DNA of 64,000 nucleotides from Phialocephala subalpina (taxonomy: Eukaryota; Ascomycota; Leotiomycetes; Helotiales; Mollisiaceae), in contig FJOG01000001.1 in NCBI GenBank assembly GCA_900073065.1, positions 944,430-1,008,429 on the forward strand, in the 5' to 3' direction. The notes under the pieces were generated by a model. It ran no database searches, had not been told where the DNA came from, and saw nothing but the letters and a program-made list of their open reading frames with translations. The translations under genes were made by a program, and so were the position numbers. This document shows, one piece after another, positions 32,213-44,131 of this stretch. Numbering within the stretch: the stretch's first letter is position 1; each line of letters opens with the position of its first letter.

Positions 32213-33015
32213 TCAAAGTCCCTGCCTCAACCAATCCCCCAACTTCGCCTTTCCGAACTGCGCCAAATTATTCATGCCCTGCTCACTCAAATCAATGCCC
32301 TTCAGTTGTGTGACATCCTGTGTTGGCGCCTTGCTGACTCTTTGTACGATGATTGTTGGGTCGGTTTCGAGGATGATGCCATCGTCGACGATTTCGTCGA
32401 TTGCGAGGGAGACGAGGTCGTAGTTCTCGATGATTGTGCGCTTGTCTACTGATTGTCTGTTGGTTTACTATTAGCCTGCGTCCATGTAATGGTACTGTCT
32501 TTCACTCTCCTCCTCCTCTACTCTCTCCCCTAAGTCTGCCAGGACATTTGTAGGAAAGAGGCAAAGGAGTACAGGAGAAGTAGATACCGGGAGGGGATGG
32601 GCACATACTTAAACAACAAATGCAAACTATCCCTCAAACTCAAAATCACATTATAAAGCATAATCTCATTCTCATCCACCCCGCCCACGACATACATCAT
32701 AACATCGCTCTCGCTCTTGTAAAGAACAATCCGGTTATCATAGAGGATGATATCTGCTGTCTGCTTGGCGGTCTTTTCGAGGAGGCCTTTCTCGAAGGCT
32801 TTTTGGGATTTTAGGTCAGGGTAGGCGGATGTAGGAGCATCTGCGAGGTTTGTTAGGGTTTGGGTTGAAGAGGTTTGGGATGGAGGGCACATACGCGAGC
32901 CGTGGACGGAGCTGTGGTGGGGTGCGTTGTAGTATTTTGCGAAGACGCGGGAGCCGTCTTCTGAGTTGAGGATTAGGATCGCGTTGACGGATTGAAGGGA
33001 CATTGAAGGTGCCAT
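32213..33015 (-). CDS. RET3: coatomer (COPI) zeta subunit, 198 aa
   Basis: Three exons: 33015-32895, 32840-32609 and 32456-32213. The protein is a longin/clathrin-adaptor small-chain fold: SLQSVNAILILNSEDGSRVFAKYY at the N-terminus, the EKGLLEKTAKQTADIILYD block, then NEIMLYNVILSLRDSLHLLF and the C-terminal ENYDLVSLAIDEIVDDGIILETDP, all typical of zeta-COP rather than AP sigma chains. With gamma-COP it forms part of the F-subcomplex of COPI coats in Golgi-to-ER transport. Length (about 190-200 aa) fits. A second ATG four codons downstream (MSLQSV) is the alternative start. The intron between exons 1 and 2 has a length divisible by three and no stop, so it can be mistaken for coding. Confidence 0.9.
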
Positions 33016-33228
33016 CTTTGCGGTATGCGGTGGTTGTGGAATTGTGTGAAGTTTGGCTGAGATGTGGCAGATTCGAGGGTGTCGAAATGTGGTCGCCAGA
33101 TGAAGTTGTGGCAGCCTCGTTTATGAGGCGGGAACAAAAGGACAACTTCTGCAAATTATACGCATTTGCACATCGATCATTCATCTTCAACATCATTTGG
33201 TATCAAAGATAATCGCCTAGAAACCTAT

Positions 33229-34750
33229 CTACTTCGAATCTTGTCGTTCAATCTGACAGATCTTACATCTGGGACAATACAACCCATTCTTCACCAATCC
33301 TGCTTGATCTTCCTCCTCCGTGGGCTGGACCGGAATGTCTTCATCTTCTCCCAGATCATGTCCTGCAGGCTCTGCAGACCGTTCTTTCAAGCTCCGCCTC
33401 AGCTCATCAACTCTCTTCACGATTTCTTCCGCCAGATACCAAACCCTAGCTCTGTTCCTCACTCCTACTACACCCATCCTCAAGATGCAAAGTTGCTTGT
33501 AGACAGAAAGCCAATTCACATTCTTGGTAAAGTTTCCTCTTCCGCTTCTTCTGATGCTTTCTGCGTCTTGCTCGTTATTTACCTTCTCTGGATCATCGTC
33601 TTTGAACCATTCCCTCCACCAGTCATCGTCCATCTGTTTCAGCTCGTCCAGTTCCCAGAACCACGGAAGCTCGTCCTGTATGAGCTTGTGAAACAGCTGT
33701 TTTGGCAGTTGTCGGAACGAGCGTGAAGCAAGACGCAGGCTTGTAATGTCTTTAGACGGGAGATCATATAGTATCATGTTCTTAAGCTCAGCAGGTAGTC
33801 TTGAGAATGGGTCTGTTGGGTTTTGGGGGACTGTCGGATTATCGGGGCTTGGAGTTCGAGTCATGAACACCCCATCACCACGAGGGTAATCACCATAATG
33901 TTCAGAGAGTCCGAATAGGAGACCAGGGATTTCGACTGGGTTGGCGCCCAAGTACTGTTACCGTTAGTCTCACGACTGTCAGCATTGATGCAACAGAACC
34001 TACCTCGGTGCCAGCTACATGTTTCCAAAACTGCTGTCTGCATTCGAATATGATCTGTTCTTGCTTCATGTTCTGGAAGCCACAGTTTCCACAGGCTTGT
34101 CTCTGTCATGTTGCATTAGCAATGATTTAATTTTCTGAATCTTCTTCACTCACAGCCCACAGTGCCATGAATCCCTGAAGGTCGACCTTGCCCAACCTCA
34201 TCTTACAGACACGCTCAAAAATCATCCAGCAGGCATCGTGGACTGGGACTCCAACACCCATGTCATCGTCCATATCGACCACACAATAGTTCTGTGGAAA
34301 GAAATTGTCGATTCCATAGCGCACGTGCTCAAGGTCTCCAGGTTCAAAATCATCGGGAGGGCAAGTCGTCTGAGACGTAAGGAAGAAATCCGATTCCTTC
34401 TCATAGTCCGTTGACTCTTCATCGGGCTCTTGATCCTCTGGTCTCTTCACAATGTATCGTGGACGATTCATGCCCTTCATTTCCTCAACACCAATCTTCA
34501 ATCCATTGTACCCACCATCAAAGGTGCATCCTCGCCCAGCGATGTGGATCCACTCTGCTTGCTCATGAGCAATGTTCTCACAGCCGCTCTGTTCTTTGAA
34601 AGTCGTACATCGGGATGACATGGGATCACCAGAGTAATACTCTGGACTTGAATATCCCCATCCTGCTGATTCGGGTTCGTGCTTAGTGCGGACTCGCGCC
34701 ACGTTTATCGAAACGGCGCATATCTGGCAGCAATTTTCGCTGTACCCCAT
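33229..34750 (-). CDS. F-box-domain protein with Cys-rich N-terminus, 473 aa
   Basis: Three exons: 34750-34154, 34102-34004 and 33954-33229. The N-terminal half begins MGYSENCCQICAVSINVAR with clustered cysteines and continues with an acidic, variable region. The F-box lies in the third exon: DPFSRLPAELKNMILYDLPSKDI, then LRLASRSFRQLP. It is followed by WFWELDELKQ and a long charged helix (VWYLAEEIVKRVDELRRSLKER). The tail ends with CPRCKICQIERQ, a CxxC pair. This layout, with an N-terminal Cys-rich segment, F-box near the middle and conserved Trp-rich block, is common in large families of fungal F-box proteins that diversify quickly. It is presumably an SCF substrate adaptor; target unknown. 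Confidence 0.72.
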
Positions 34751-36241
34751 TTTGCGAAAACAACAGCTTGAAATTTGGTCGATATTGAAGGGAAATCACT
34801 GTTTATGTATTGCTTGATCCTTCCAGCCAAGATTCAGCTGGGTAGAGCTTGTTGCCTGCCCTGCCTAGAAGGATCGCCCACAGACGTCACGATACATGCA
34901 TCACATGACCGAGATGCAGTCAGCACTTCCTTCGCGAACTTCCATCGTCACTGTCGTCACCGAACTGTAGAAATTTGCGGCTTTTGAATATCACGACGCG
35001 TGGCTGAAATCCTCCCAAATTCTAGACTAGTCGTCTCGGTTTATCGTAGTCACCATGTATATGAGCACCAACCGACATGAAAGAGATTCAATCGACTTAG
35101 TGAACATGGGAGATGATTTCACGACCATGCTACTTCTGAGTGCAGTCGATACTTATTGTTTGGGACAATTTTTTCTTCTCCGCTTTCATTGAGTGCGGTG
35201 CTTTGGTCTCGAGGTTCATCTTGTTCGTCATCATCGAATTTCTGTTCGGGAAACGGAAGTTGGGGAAATGCCTTAGAAGCCAAATACGCTCGCTGGTGTG
35301 ATAAACTATCCCTGCGACAGTCAATTCTTTACTGGTTATGAGAGATGTGAGGGTTCAAATGGGGAGCGTCGAAGACTGAGAGGGCGGGGAACAGGTATGT
35401 ATTTGGGCTGTTTGTGGAGTGAACGGAATGAGGTGGGTAGTTGAGGTGGAGGGGAGGGTATGGCTTTTCAATTGGATCGTAGATACGTCTGAGAATCTAA
35501 TTAGAGGACCAACAAAGCCAAAAGTGATGAATCTGATGATAGTACCCCCTGTAACCTCGGTTAGCGAAGCGAGAATAGTGACTCAGACGAATCATATTCA
35601 CTTGGCATTTGATTTTACGACGCCAAATTTGAACAAGTTACCGCCATCCTGCTCCTCATTCTCATAAAGCATCACGGCTACCCCGCAAGCACCGTGTAGT
35701 CAGTTGCCAGGCCAGAATTATGGCTGAAGAGCACAAGCAATCAGCGTTCCCATTCTCCGAGTCTTACCTAGACTTTTTTCCCCCCCTCTTGTCCTGTCAA
35801 GACTGAGAGAATGAAGATGCTGTAAGCACTTGGAGTGATGCTCACGCAAAGTCAAACCGGTTGAGGTCTCAATATCCGCTACAAACTTGAAAAGGTGAAG
35901 CTCTATCAATCTAGTGTCTCTCCGTAGTAATTCAAAAGACCGCGAAGCAACCATGAAGGCTCCACCCAAAGTTCGAATTCGGAACCCACTTCGTACTCTT
36001 CTAACAAATTTGTCGCTCCGAGCCCATTATCACCATGCCATTCATTGCTGCCAAGCCGAACCTCAATGTTATTGCTCTGGATCTGAGGTTTGGGTGGACG
36101 ACGTCCAAGTTCCATTGGAGATTGCGACTGCGGTACTCATAGTGGTAGTTTATGTTTCGTAGCATAATCCAGAAGCAAGGTACGAATAGATTCTGCCACC
36201 TTCAGATCCGACTTTATCTGATCCGAACAAAATTCAAGTTC
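34751..36241. other. gene-poor intergenic region
   Basis: About 1.5 kb. Minus-strand frames at 35718-35969 and 35906-36115 look faintly protein-like but overlap in different frames and match nothing I know; they could be a relic. No feature is claimed. Confidence 0.35.
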
Positions 36242-39200
36242 TTACTCCGTACCAGTCTCCCCCAAGTGTTTAATCAAGCCAAGGACACACAAATCTAAGT
36301 CCGATTGCAATTCTGGCGCTGATATTCCGTGCTTCATTGCATAGTCTCGAAGCATGCCATGGATAGATATCGTTGCACACAGGCTTGATCGAGCCTCGAC
36401 ATCGACTATTGCTCGAACACATTCATCCAGTCGAGACTGGTACCAAAGATTTTGTTTCGACTCGAGATATGTCTTGTCCCATTCCTTTCGGTCAATTACC
36501 ATCGTGCCCCATTCAAAAAGGGCCTGCACGCAATCATCACGCAGCTCAATGACTGCTATCCGTAGAGGGGTCCGCGGGTTCACATGGCCTGTGGCATTGA
36601 TGTCTGCGCCGGCCTCAACCAGAAGCTTGATAATACCAGGGAAGCCCCCCCTCCCCTGCTGCAAGCCGTAGAGAATTTCTGTGCTTATTTCCAGATGCTT
36701 TCACATCGGCCCTAACACGTATCAGGCTCCGAACAACCTGTTCGTGGCCACGATGAGCTGCCGTTAGAAGAGTGGTCCCAAAAGGCCCGCCATCATCGCT
36801 CACATCAACTCCCTCCTTAAGCAACAATTCTACAACACCATCTGCAGCACTGAAGGAGGCAGCAGGTTTGCAATACGTTGCCATAATTACCCCTAGCGTT
36901 GATGGAAGCGCCAGCAGACATCGGAGTTTGAACAAGAGGGATATCACGGTCTGCCGAGTATCCTTCGCATGCTCTTATCAATGGACTGAATTTGACTTCG
37001 TTGACGTTCGCGCCGTGATCCGAGAGGATTCTAACTGTGCCGTACCGCTTTACACGGGCTTCTGCGTAGATCGGCTTTCTGAGATACAGAGTTGCCGTGA
37101 TTGCGTTGAGATCTATGTTAGGGCGTTGGGGGATGGTTTGTAACAGGGAAGCGAGACCTGTCACGGAAGCCCACGTAATGGGATGAACTGGACGACGATC
37201 TGGACCAAATGGTCAGGGTCGGCTTTTGGGCTTCACCGGATCGAGAAAACGGTCGTCTTTTTGGTCATATCGGCCATCACAAAATGCCATAGTCGACCAT
37301 AATCGCCAAGAGAGTTAGCTTCGTACTGCATGAACTCTACTGCAGCTTGCTTCAGATTGGCAGACGGTGTTTCTTTAGTAAGTTGTTGCATATGGTAGGT
37401 CCAGCAGTGTGCCGTATAAGTCAGTAGAGGAAACTCAGTACATATCTGAAAGCTGAGTCCTGTAACTGGAATGCTTTTACCCACAGTGAGTAAATATGTA
37501 AAGCAGACCGCAACAATCTTGCGGTTGGCCATGGATGCAGCCAGTTGGTACTGTTGAATCGAGCTTGCTGATGTACGATTCGATAGAAGGTATTCTTTAA
37601 CTGAACAATGGGCAAACTGGGCTGTCAGTCGAGAATCCTCGCATTCCACGAGACCGTCATCCCCTGCTATAAAGAAACTGCGAAGCCATCGGTGTTCCGC
37701 GTCTGCTGATGAAGGCACCACTGAGATCAAACTAGCTGGGATGATTCTGAGCAGTTTTTGACGGTGGAGTAATTGAGCTTCCTTTAGAGAGAATGTTCGG
37801 TTGTAGGACAATATGACGATTGCCTCGGCGAGCTTTTCCAGCGTAATAGGTCGTGCAGAATATGCGATCAACAAAAAGGCACGCCAAGCATATGTTCGAT
37901 CACCAGGATCTTCGATTTCTTCCAGTATTCTGTCATAATAAGCGTCAAGACTCCTCGGAAGAACAACCACAGCAGTTCGAATCTTGGCCTGAGTTCGGAT
38001 CCGACTCAGAGCATCGAGTTGAAGAGCAACAAGGCGAAACCTTTCAAAAAGTTAACAAGTAATCAGACTGTTTGAACCCAAGTACGGACATTCCATTTGC
38101 CTGCTTTGCAAGCTGTTTCTTCACATCTTCTTTTGAGAGACGATTCCATGTGCGGAAACTTTGGTGCTCGAGACGGTGCCCAAGAAATTTGAGGATGTCT
38201 TGCTCAATATGCGAGCCTTGGACGTTGACATTCACAAATGGACTTTGATCTAAGAATGAACCGAGGGACTTCTGGATGTCAAGCTCACACCTGCTGGTGG
38301 CCAAGACATGTAGACACTATAATTACCAAGAGCGTACTTCGTGTAGAAGGTCCAGAAGCGTCTCTCGCTGATTGTTAGCTTTCGAGCACTCATCCAATGC
38401 GTCCATGACGAGATATAGATTGTCGAAGCCATCAGTTGTTACTTTCAGCAGGGGCAGCAAAACCTCAAAAGTAGGTTTTGTTGGCCAAAGTTGGCTTGGT
38501 CATATGCTGACTGGAGCTCTTCGGGAGTATCACGTCGATTACTGCAAATATCCGCAATGAGAGAAGATAGCGCGTTGGCAATGTTTTGCTTTTCAGCACA
38601 TGCAGAAGTGAAGTACCAATATACGACTGCTGTGTCGATATCATTGGCGGTCTTCTGGATGTGATCAATCACGGTCGAACTATCTTGAGTCAGAGCGTTC
38701 TACACGGCAAGATTTGTCCGGTTCTAACCACAATATGGATTTTCCAGCTCCGGCTTCCCATGAGCGCCAGCAGATATCGATCATCTCGAGAGATTATCTC
38801 TCACCGTTGCCATCTAACCAAAGGAAAGAATTGGGTGTGTTGCCCCAGTACTTGAAGTCCCGGCTTTCTAGAAGCTATGGCCCGGTGCTTTCCTCATGCT
38901 TGATACGAGCTTCATTGTGCTAGTCTGATGGATCGGGGACTCCTCGTGTGAGCCAAGATATAATGCGCCGTCGCTGATTTTCATCTCGAGGTGCTCTGTT
39001 GTCCGCCTGGATATCTGCAACTATATTATAGGCGCCCATCGCTATATCAGAGACATCTGCTAGAGTATCGGATATGTCAACTGTCTTATTACTACAATCA
39101 GTCAGTGAACTAACTGAGCCAAAGTGAGCCCGAGGAATGATGTCTTGGAGAACGTACAAATTTTCCACACCAAGACCCAAACCAAGGCTAGATTTGTACC

Positions 39201-39582
39201 TCTCCAACACAACTATGCGCTTCTCAACATCCTGCTTCTTAAATGGCCATATCAGCGATCGCAAACCTCTGCGAGGTTTTCCCCGATGGCTTGAAGTACC
39301 AAGCTCATTGTAGAACTTTTCTAGTTCTGCCTGACATGGTTTCAACGGTCCAGCCTGATCAGTAAAGACAGTTTTACACAACGAGAATTGATCGATGTGC
39401 TTCTGCGAGAGCTACCGGAGGCCAGTGAGGAGTGTTTCCATGCTCTTTACCGAATAATACGGCTTCTGAATGTCGTGCCGAGCATCGCGCAAAGCCTCGT
39501 AATACTGTTTGAGTCCTGAAGCAACAGCTTGTGCGATCTGAATAACAGCTATGATACTCGCTGCAGCACTAAGTCCGTCCAT
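36242..39582 (-). pseudogene. broken NACHT-ankyrin NLR (STAND) gene
   Basis: The start MDGLSAAASIIAVIQ (ATG 39582) is the N-terminal domain typical of fungal NLRs (PigL_N-like). Then follow ISWLTRGVPDP, a Walker A (EAGAGKSIL, near 38735), AVVYWYFTSA, Walker B (LYLVMDALDEC), LHVLATSRCE, the winged-helix region SLDAYYDRILEEI, and ankyrin pieces VVELLLKEGVDV, TTLLTAAHRGHEQVV and IIKLLVEAGADIN. Stops are TAG at 39412-39414, 38920-38922 and 38874-38876. Frame changes occur after Walker A, after 37233 (the ankyrin part resumes in other frames) and near 36660. NLRs sense non-self and trigger regulated death in fungi. This copy cannot make a full product. It is head-to-head with an intact HET gene. 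Confidence 0.8.
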
Positions 39583-40167
39583 TGTCGGTGTCAATAACGT
39601 GCGTTGATTAGAAAAAAAGTATTCAATTGGGCAATCGTAAGGGAAACTGAGTGGGATATAAGATTGGCTGAGTACAAGAATTCCGCGATACAGTCTTGGT
39701 GCAAGTGCTGCAGCCTCGGGACGAGAAAGCCTCATCAATCCGCCAATAGAAAGCCGTGCGATATTACTGGCTAGAGAATCACTGGAATCAATGGGTGCTA
39801 GGGCTCGGCGAGAAGACGTTCAAGGCCTACTACCGTCATCCAATCCGTGTCGCTAGCAAATCACGGCCCAACACGCGTCGAACAATCTTCATCCAGCGAG
39901 CCCGTCGATAAAACAACACATCATGGCCTGTACAGAGAATCAAGGCGCAATTGAGTAAAATGGCCATCGGGATCCTGGATTCGTAAGTAAGTGGTGCCTT
40001 GTGTGATTCGTTGGCTGTGGTGTGTCCTCCCTGAGTGATGTTTTAACACTAGGAGCGATGTCTTTACGACATGTGCAACAAGTTCCTGCTGGAGAATTTA
40101 CATCGTTGTGCAATTTCATAATCCGGAGAATCAGCGAGAAACAGCGCAACCGACGCTTCTGAGAATC
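39583..40167. promoter_or_regulatory. shared upstream region of the NLR pseudogene and HET gene
   Basis: A 585-bp region separates the two divergent start codons. I see no obvious operator. Short minus-strand frames (39940-40266) are not supported as genes. Confidence 0.3.
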
Positions 40168-42086
40168 ATGAGCAGCCAGAGTGTACGTTTTGGAACGGTT
40201 AGCTATAGCCATCATGCGAGCTCTGGGTACCGGTCTTATGAGAGTGACAGTGATGACGGTAAGCAATATGGTGATACTTGAAGCCTAGAGCTCATGTAAC
40301 GGCAGGCAGTGTGTATACCTCGGACTCAGATCCCTCCGGGCGAGAAGATGAGGGGTATCCGACTGAAGATCATGATTTTGCGATCATACCACCAGGACCA
40401 GAAACCTCAACATGGCCGAACCGGTTGCTGGATGTCCGAACTATGACTTCATATCCTCGAACAGGGAAAGCAATCTATAACGGAATCACGGAACCCGCAT
40501 TCAACATTATCTCGTACACTTGGGGACGGTACGAGGACCGCGATGGGACCAGTAGCGGCAAGTCCCTTAGTGTGACTATCAAGGACGGATCGTGGAAGCT
40601 GCCTATCATCAACTCAAGCAGAAAGGACAACGGAAGGGGAGGCTCGGTCTATCCTTTCTCTATGGAGGAGCTCGAAGGTGTATTGCGTATAGTGGCAGAA
40701 GGAGTTGACTTCGTCTGGCTTGACGTTGCTTGCATCGACCAAAGCAGCGCCTTGGAAAAGGCAAAGGAAGTCGGAAAGCAAGCCAGTATATTCAAGCGGG
40801 CCACAAAGGCGTTCATCTGGCTGTGGGAGCATGATGAGGAATCCTTGAGGCAGTGTGTTGAAGACTTCTCGTACATCGTTGAGAAGCTCGCCGATTGTCA
40901 TCATCGACCTCCTACAAAGCTCGCAGACATCGCAAACAACGCCATAAATGACTTCCTTGATGATTCATTTTTTTCCAGTCTTTGGACTTTGCAAGAGTCG
41001 TTCATCAGGAGAGACGCGATCTTGATTTCGCGATCCGGTCGCACAGCAATGGCGACCTCGGCACCTAGCAATCAGTGGCCGGACACTCACGTCAACTTTC
41101 GCGACATGGCATACCTCCCCGCACTTTGGGTAAGTGAGTATGCGAATTCTTGCGATGACCAAGTCCGGGAAGCCGTGAAAAGATCGGGGTTCAAAGAAAT
41201 CTTCGCGGAAAATCCGCTCGCACTGTTCAATATGGCAATTCTCCGTGGCTGCCAGATTGGAGAGGATAGAGTGTACGGCCTCCAGCAGATATATGGCCTG
41301 AAACTGGGGAAATCGATATCGGCTTCCGATGCACGAGACCCAAGTCTAGAGGACTTGACAAATGAGTTTGCAACTGCTTTGAACAAGAAGTATCCTATCC
41401 TGGCTCAAGCATTCGTCCATGTCACAGGTGTGGCTCACCATGACAGATGGAGGATTGATCAGAGCGTCGTCATTCCAGCATGGCTGTATTCGGTAGTCGA
41501 AGTGAGGCCACCGCAAGTCCCTGGCATGACTGTCTTCAATAGCAAGGAATTTGGAACGAATGAGGTGATATTTGAAGGTTCTACTCTTCCATTGAGGAAG
41601 TTGGTCGATTCTTGGAAGACTGCACGATCCTTCACCGAAGAGGAACGCACTGGGAGACCTCCCTCTTGTGGCGATGACGGGGAAGATGCGGAGCCTGGAC
41701 GACCTGATTTGGGCAACGAGGTACATGACTTGAATGACCTGCAACATTCCATCTACGTAGATGAAGGGCCATGGCTAGAAGACCTACCTTCCGTCAACGA
41801 ACGATCAGAGCTAGGACTGGGATACGACAGACCTCTTCAAATTGGCAGAGACTTGGCACACTTGACAGAAGAGGGATACAATTGGCAGATATTAATCCTC
41901 GGAAAACTATTACGGCAGAGTGAAATATCAACAAGCAACGTGGTAGCTTGGGCAGGTGTGCTAGTATTTCAAATTGGGGAGGAAACGTGGAGGAGAGCAG
42001 GATTTTGCACTTGGCTGGAGGAGGATCTGTCGCAAAGCATGGCGTCCATCTTGAATCGTCCGTATAGCGAGTATCAACTGATGTAG
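40168..42086 (+). CDS. HET-domain (heterokaryon incompatibility) protein, 623 aa
   Basis: Two exons: 40168-40258 and 40306-42086. Exon 1 (MSSQSVRFGTVSYSHH) joins to a SVYTSDSDPSGRED segment across a short intron. The frame is open upstream of exon 2 but has no ATG, which is why I chose the spliced start. The HET domain spans about residues 100-270: FNIISYTWGRYED, EGVDFVWLDVACIDQ and VGKQASIFKRATKAFIWLWEHDEESL, then FFSSLWTLQESFIRRDAILISR. The C-terminal ~320 residues contain a Gly/Asp-rich segment and a final WAGVLVFQIGEE-type helix with no known domain. HET proteins execute or trigger vegetative-incompatibility cell death. Unlike the relic at 8-10 kb this one is intact. It sits head-to-head with a broken NLR, an arrangement seen for fungal NLR/effector pairs. 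Confidence 0.82.
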
Positions 42087-42320
42087 ACTTCGAAAATATT
42101 TCATGGACGGTATGAAGGAAGGAAGCGGTCGCGTCGCTTGGAAAGAGGTCTCATCTAGCCCCATTCATCCTAGTCCAAGCCAAGACAGCCCCATCACGTG
42201 AAGTCCTAATTTGGACAACTTACGTGCAAGACATCTCTTTTCAAACAGCTTCTTGAGTCTCTCTTCTTCTTGGAGACATTTTATACGCTCCTAGACTCTC
42301 AAGTCATCTCATGAATCACC
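42087..42320. other. short spacer
   Basis: 3' flank of the HET gene and 5' flank of the broken F-box gene. Nothing else is seen. Confidence 0.3.
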
Positions 42321-42860
42321 ATGGGGAACTGAAGCGGCCTCGAAAGCCTCTCACCAGAACTGTTAGGCGAGATCATCTCCTATTTTCCCGAACTCAAAGA
42401 CCGAATCCCGATGTTACGAATATCCAAAACACTCCACAAAGCGGTTCTGCCAGGGATCTATAAGTCATGGTATTATAACAGAAGAAAGCACTCTTTCAAG
42501 TCACTGCACTACTTCTTGAGAACATCCTCGAGAATCCTGACATTGCTGCTTATGTCTAACCCTAGATCTCTAGGAATGGGATCCTCTAGAGTATGATAAC
42601 GATGGCTGCTACTCCGGAACGAGGGAGACTTCGATAAGGAAGAATCCGACGTAGCTTCAGACGTAGACAAAGCAGAAGAGACCACCCCCCCGGACGAAAT
42701 GGCATTGATCCGGATATTCCACTCATGCAGCAGTCTTATTTGGGTACTTGGGCCAAGCCAGAACGCGGAAACCCATTTTCTCGACTTCACCTATATCCGA
42801 AACCCAGGAGCAATGCTAGCAGTCCTCACTGCGTATGCCCCTAACCTCCGAACTCTGTAA
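42321..42860 (+). pseudogene. broken F-box gene fragment
   Basis: An ATG at 42321 gives MGN then TGA, after which the same frame reads LESLSPELLGEIISYF, LRISKTLHKAVLPGIYKSWYY and SFKSLHYFLRT, a clear F-box with following helix. The next block (ILENPDIAAYV) is in another frame. Further on, MALIRIFHSCSSLIWVLG and AVLTAYAPNLRTL, typical of the leucine-rich part of such proteins, are in yet another frame, ending at TAA 42858-42860. Most of a normal ~450-aa protein is missing. It is unlikely to be functional. Confidence 0.65.
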
Positions 42861-44131
42861 TCCTCACCCTCGTCCGAATCTTGTGTTGCTGGTCTCGAAG
42901 ATACCAATAAAAGTTGCCTTCCAAACGTACACATGCCCAAGTGCTGCTGAGATATAAATGTTTATTTCAAAGTTGAGAGGCGCCTTGGGTGATTTAGGCA
43001 TCTTGTTGCTCCCGATGGTGAATACTTAGTGTATTGCATGCTAGATTCACACAAGCCAGGGAACGGGAGTGAGAGGTCTGGAGAAACTTGAGGACGTGTA
43101 CGTTTGCGCAAGCCTGCATATCGGCGTGCGTACGTTTCTCATTGTCGCTTTGCTCTCAACTTCGAGACTTTTTGGAGATTCTTCTGACAAGGAATCCTGG
43201 TCGTGATTTCTAGACAGCTTCTCTAGCACTTGCTTTAGCTTTCAGAGGAAGAAGGGGACCTAAGAACCTTCTGTATATTTATTTGTATTTCAATTCACGT
43301 ACGTTACGAATGGGATGATACTGCACCACAGCCCCCCCGACGCCCCTAAGCGAGCCCCCCTAAAATTCGAACTTGAAACTCAGTGCACCGCCTTGTTTCT
43401 ATTCCTGCGCAGTCCACTAAGACGAAAATAACAATGCAAGGTGAGTCGGAACATAAAAAGTCCTGGAAAGGCTTGGAGACTGGGAGTGTAGTCAAAGAAC
43501 CAGATTGGAAGGACGATTCGCGAGTAGAACGAGTACGAGGGCCAACATCAACATTCCATCGGCACTTGCCCACGTTGTCTCAGCCGCTCCTACTGATGTC
43601 TCTCGCTTGAGCCGAGAATTTCCCAAAGCATCACAGTGATTGTCGAGGTAAATGAAGAGCTTGAGCATCAATCGTATTTTGGACATAGGCAGATACACTT
43701 TCTGCTGACAGGATTGCCTGCTTGCACGGTCGGCCATCGTTAGAGACGCGGCAAGTATCCAGAAAATCAAAGGACAAAAGATAAAGAAAACGTAGAAGAA
43801 TGCAACAAGTATTTAGTCATAAGACACAGAAATGCATTATTTCTATGCTAGGTGAATACATGTCTTCAGGTTGTCCTCCATCACCTAACCCGCAGACCTC
43901 ACCCATCAAATATGTAGATACCAGGATCGCTTGAGCCAATCACCGACTCGGCCCAACGCTCCCAAGCTTTTGTGTGATACTGAGCCCCTTGATGCAGACG
44001 CCGCTGAAAAAGCAATTCCCAAAGCAAAGTACCGTAACTGTGTCGTCAATATTATATTCCGCTCTAGATGCGGTGCTTTTCGCTTTCTGTGCTAAGCATT
44101 AATACGTGTATAGGGGAGGAAGAGAAGGAGA
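42861..44131. other. gene-poor intergenic region
   Basis: About 1.27 kb with short frames only. No repeats, RNA genes or coding features recognised. Confidence 0.4.
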
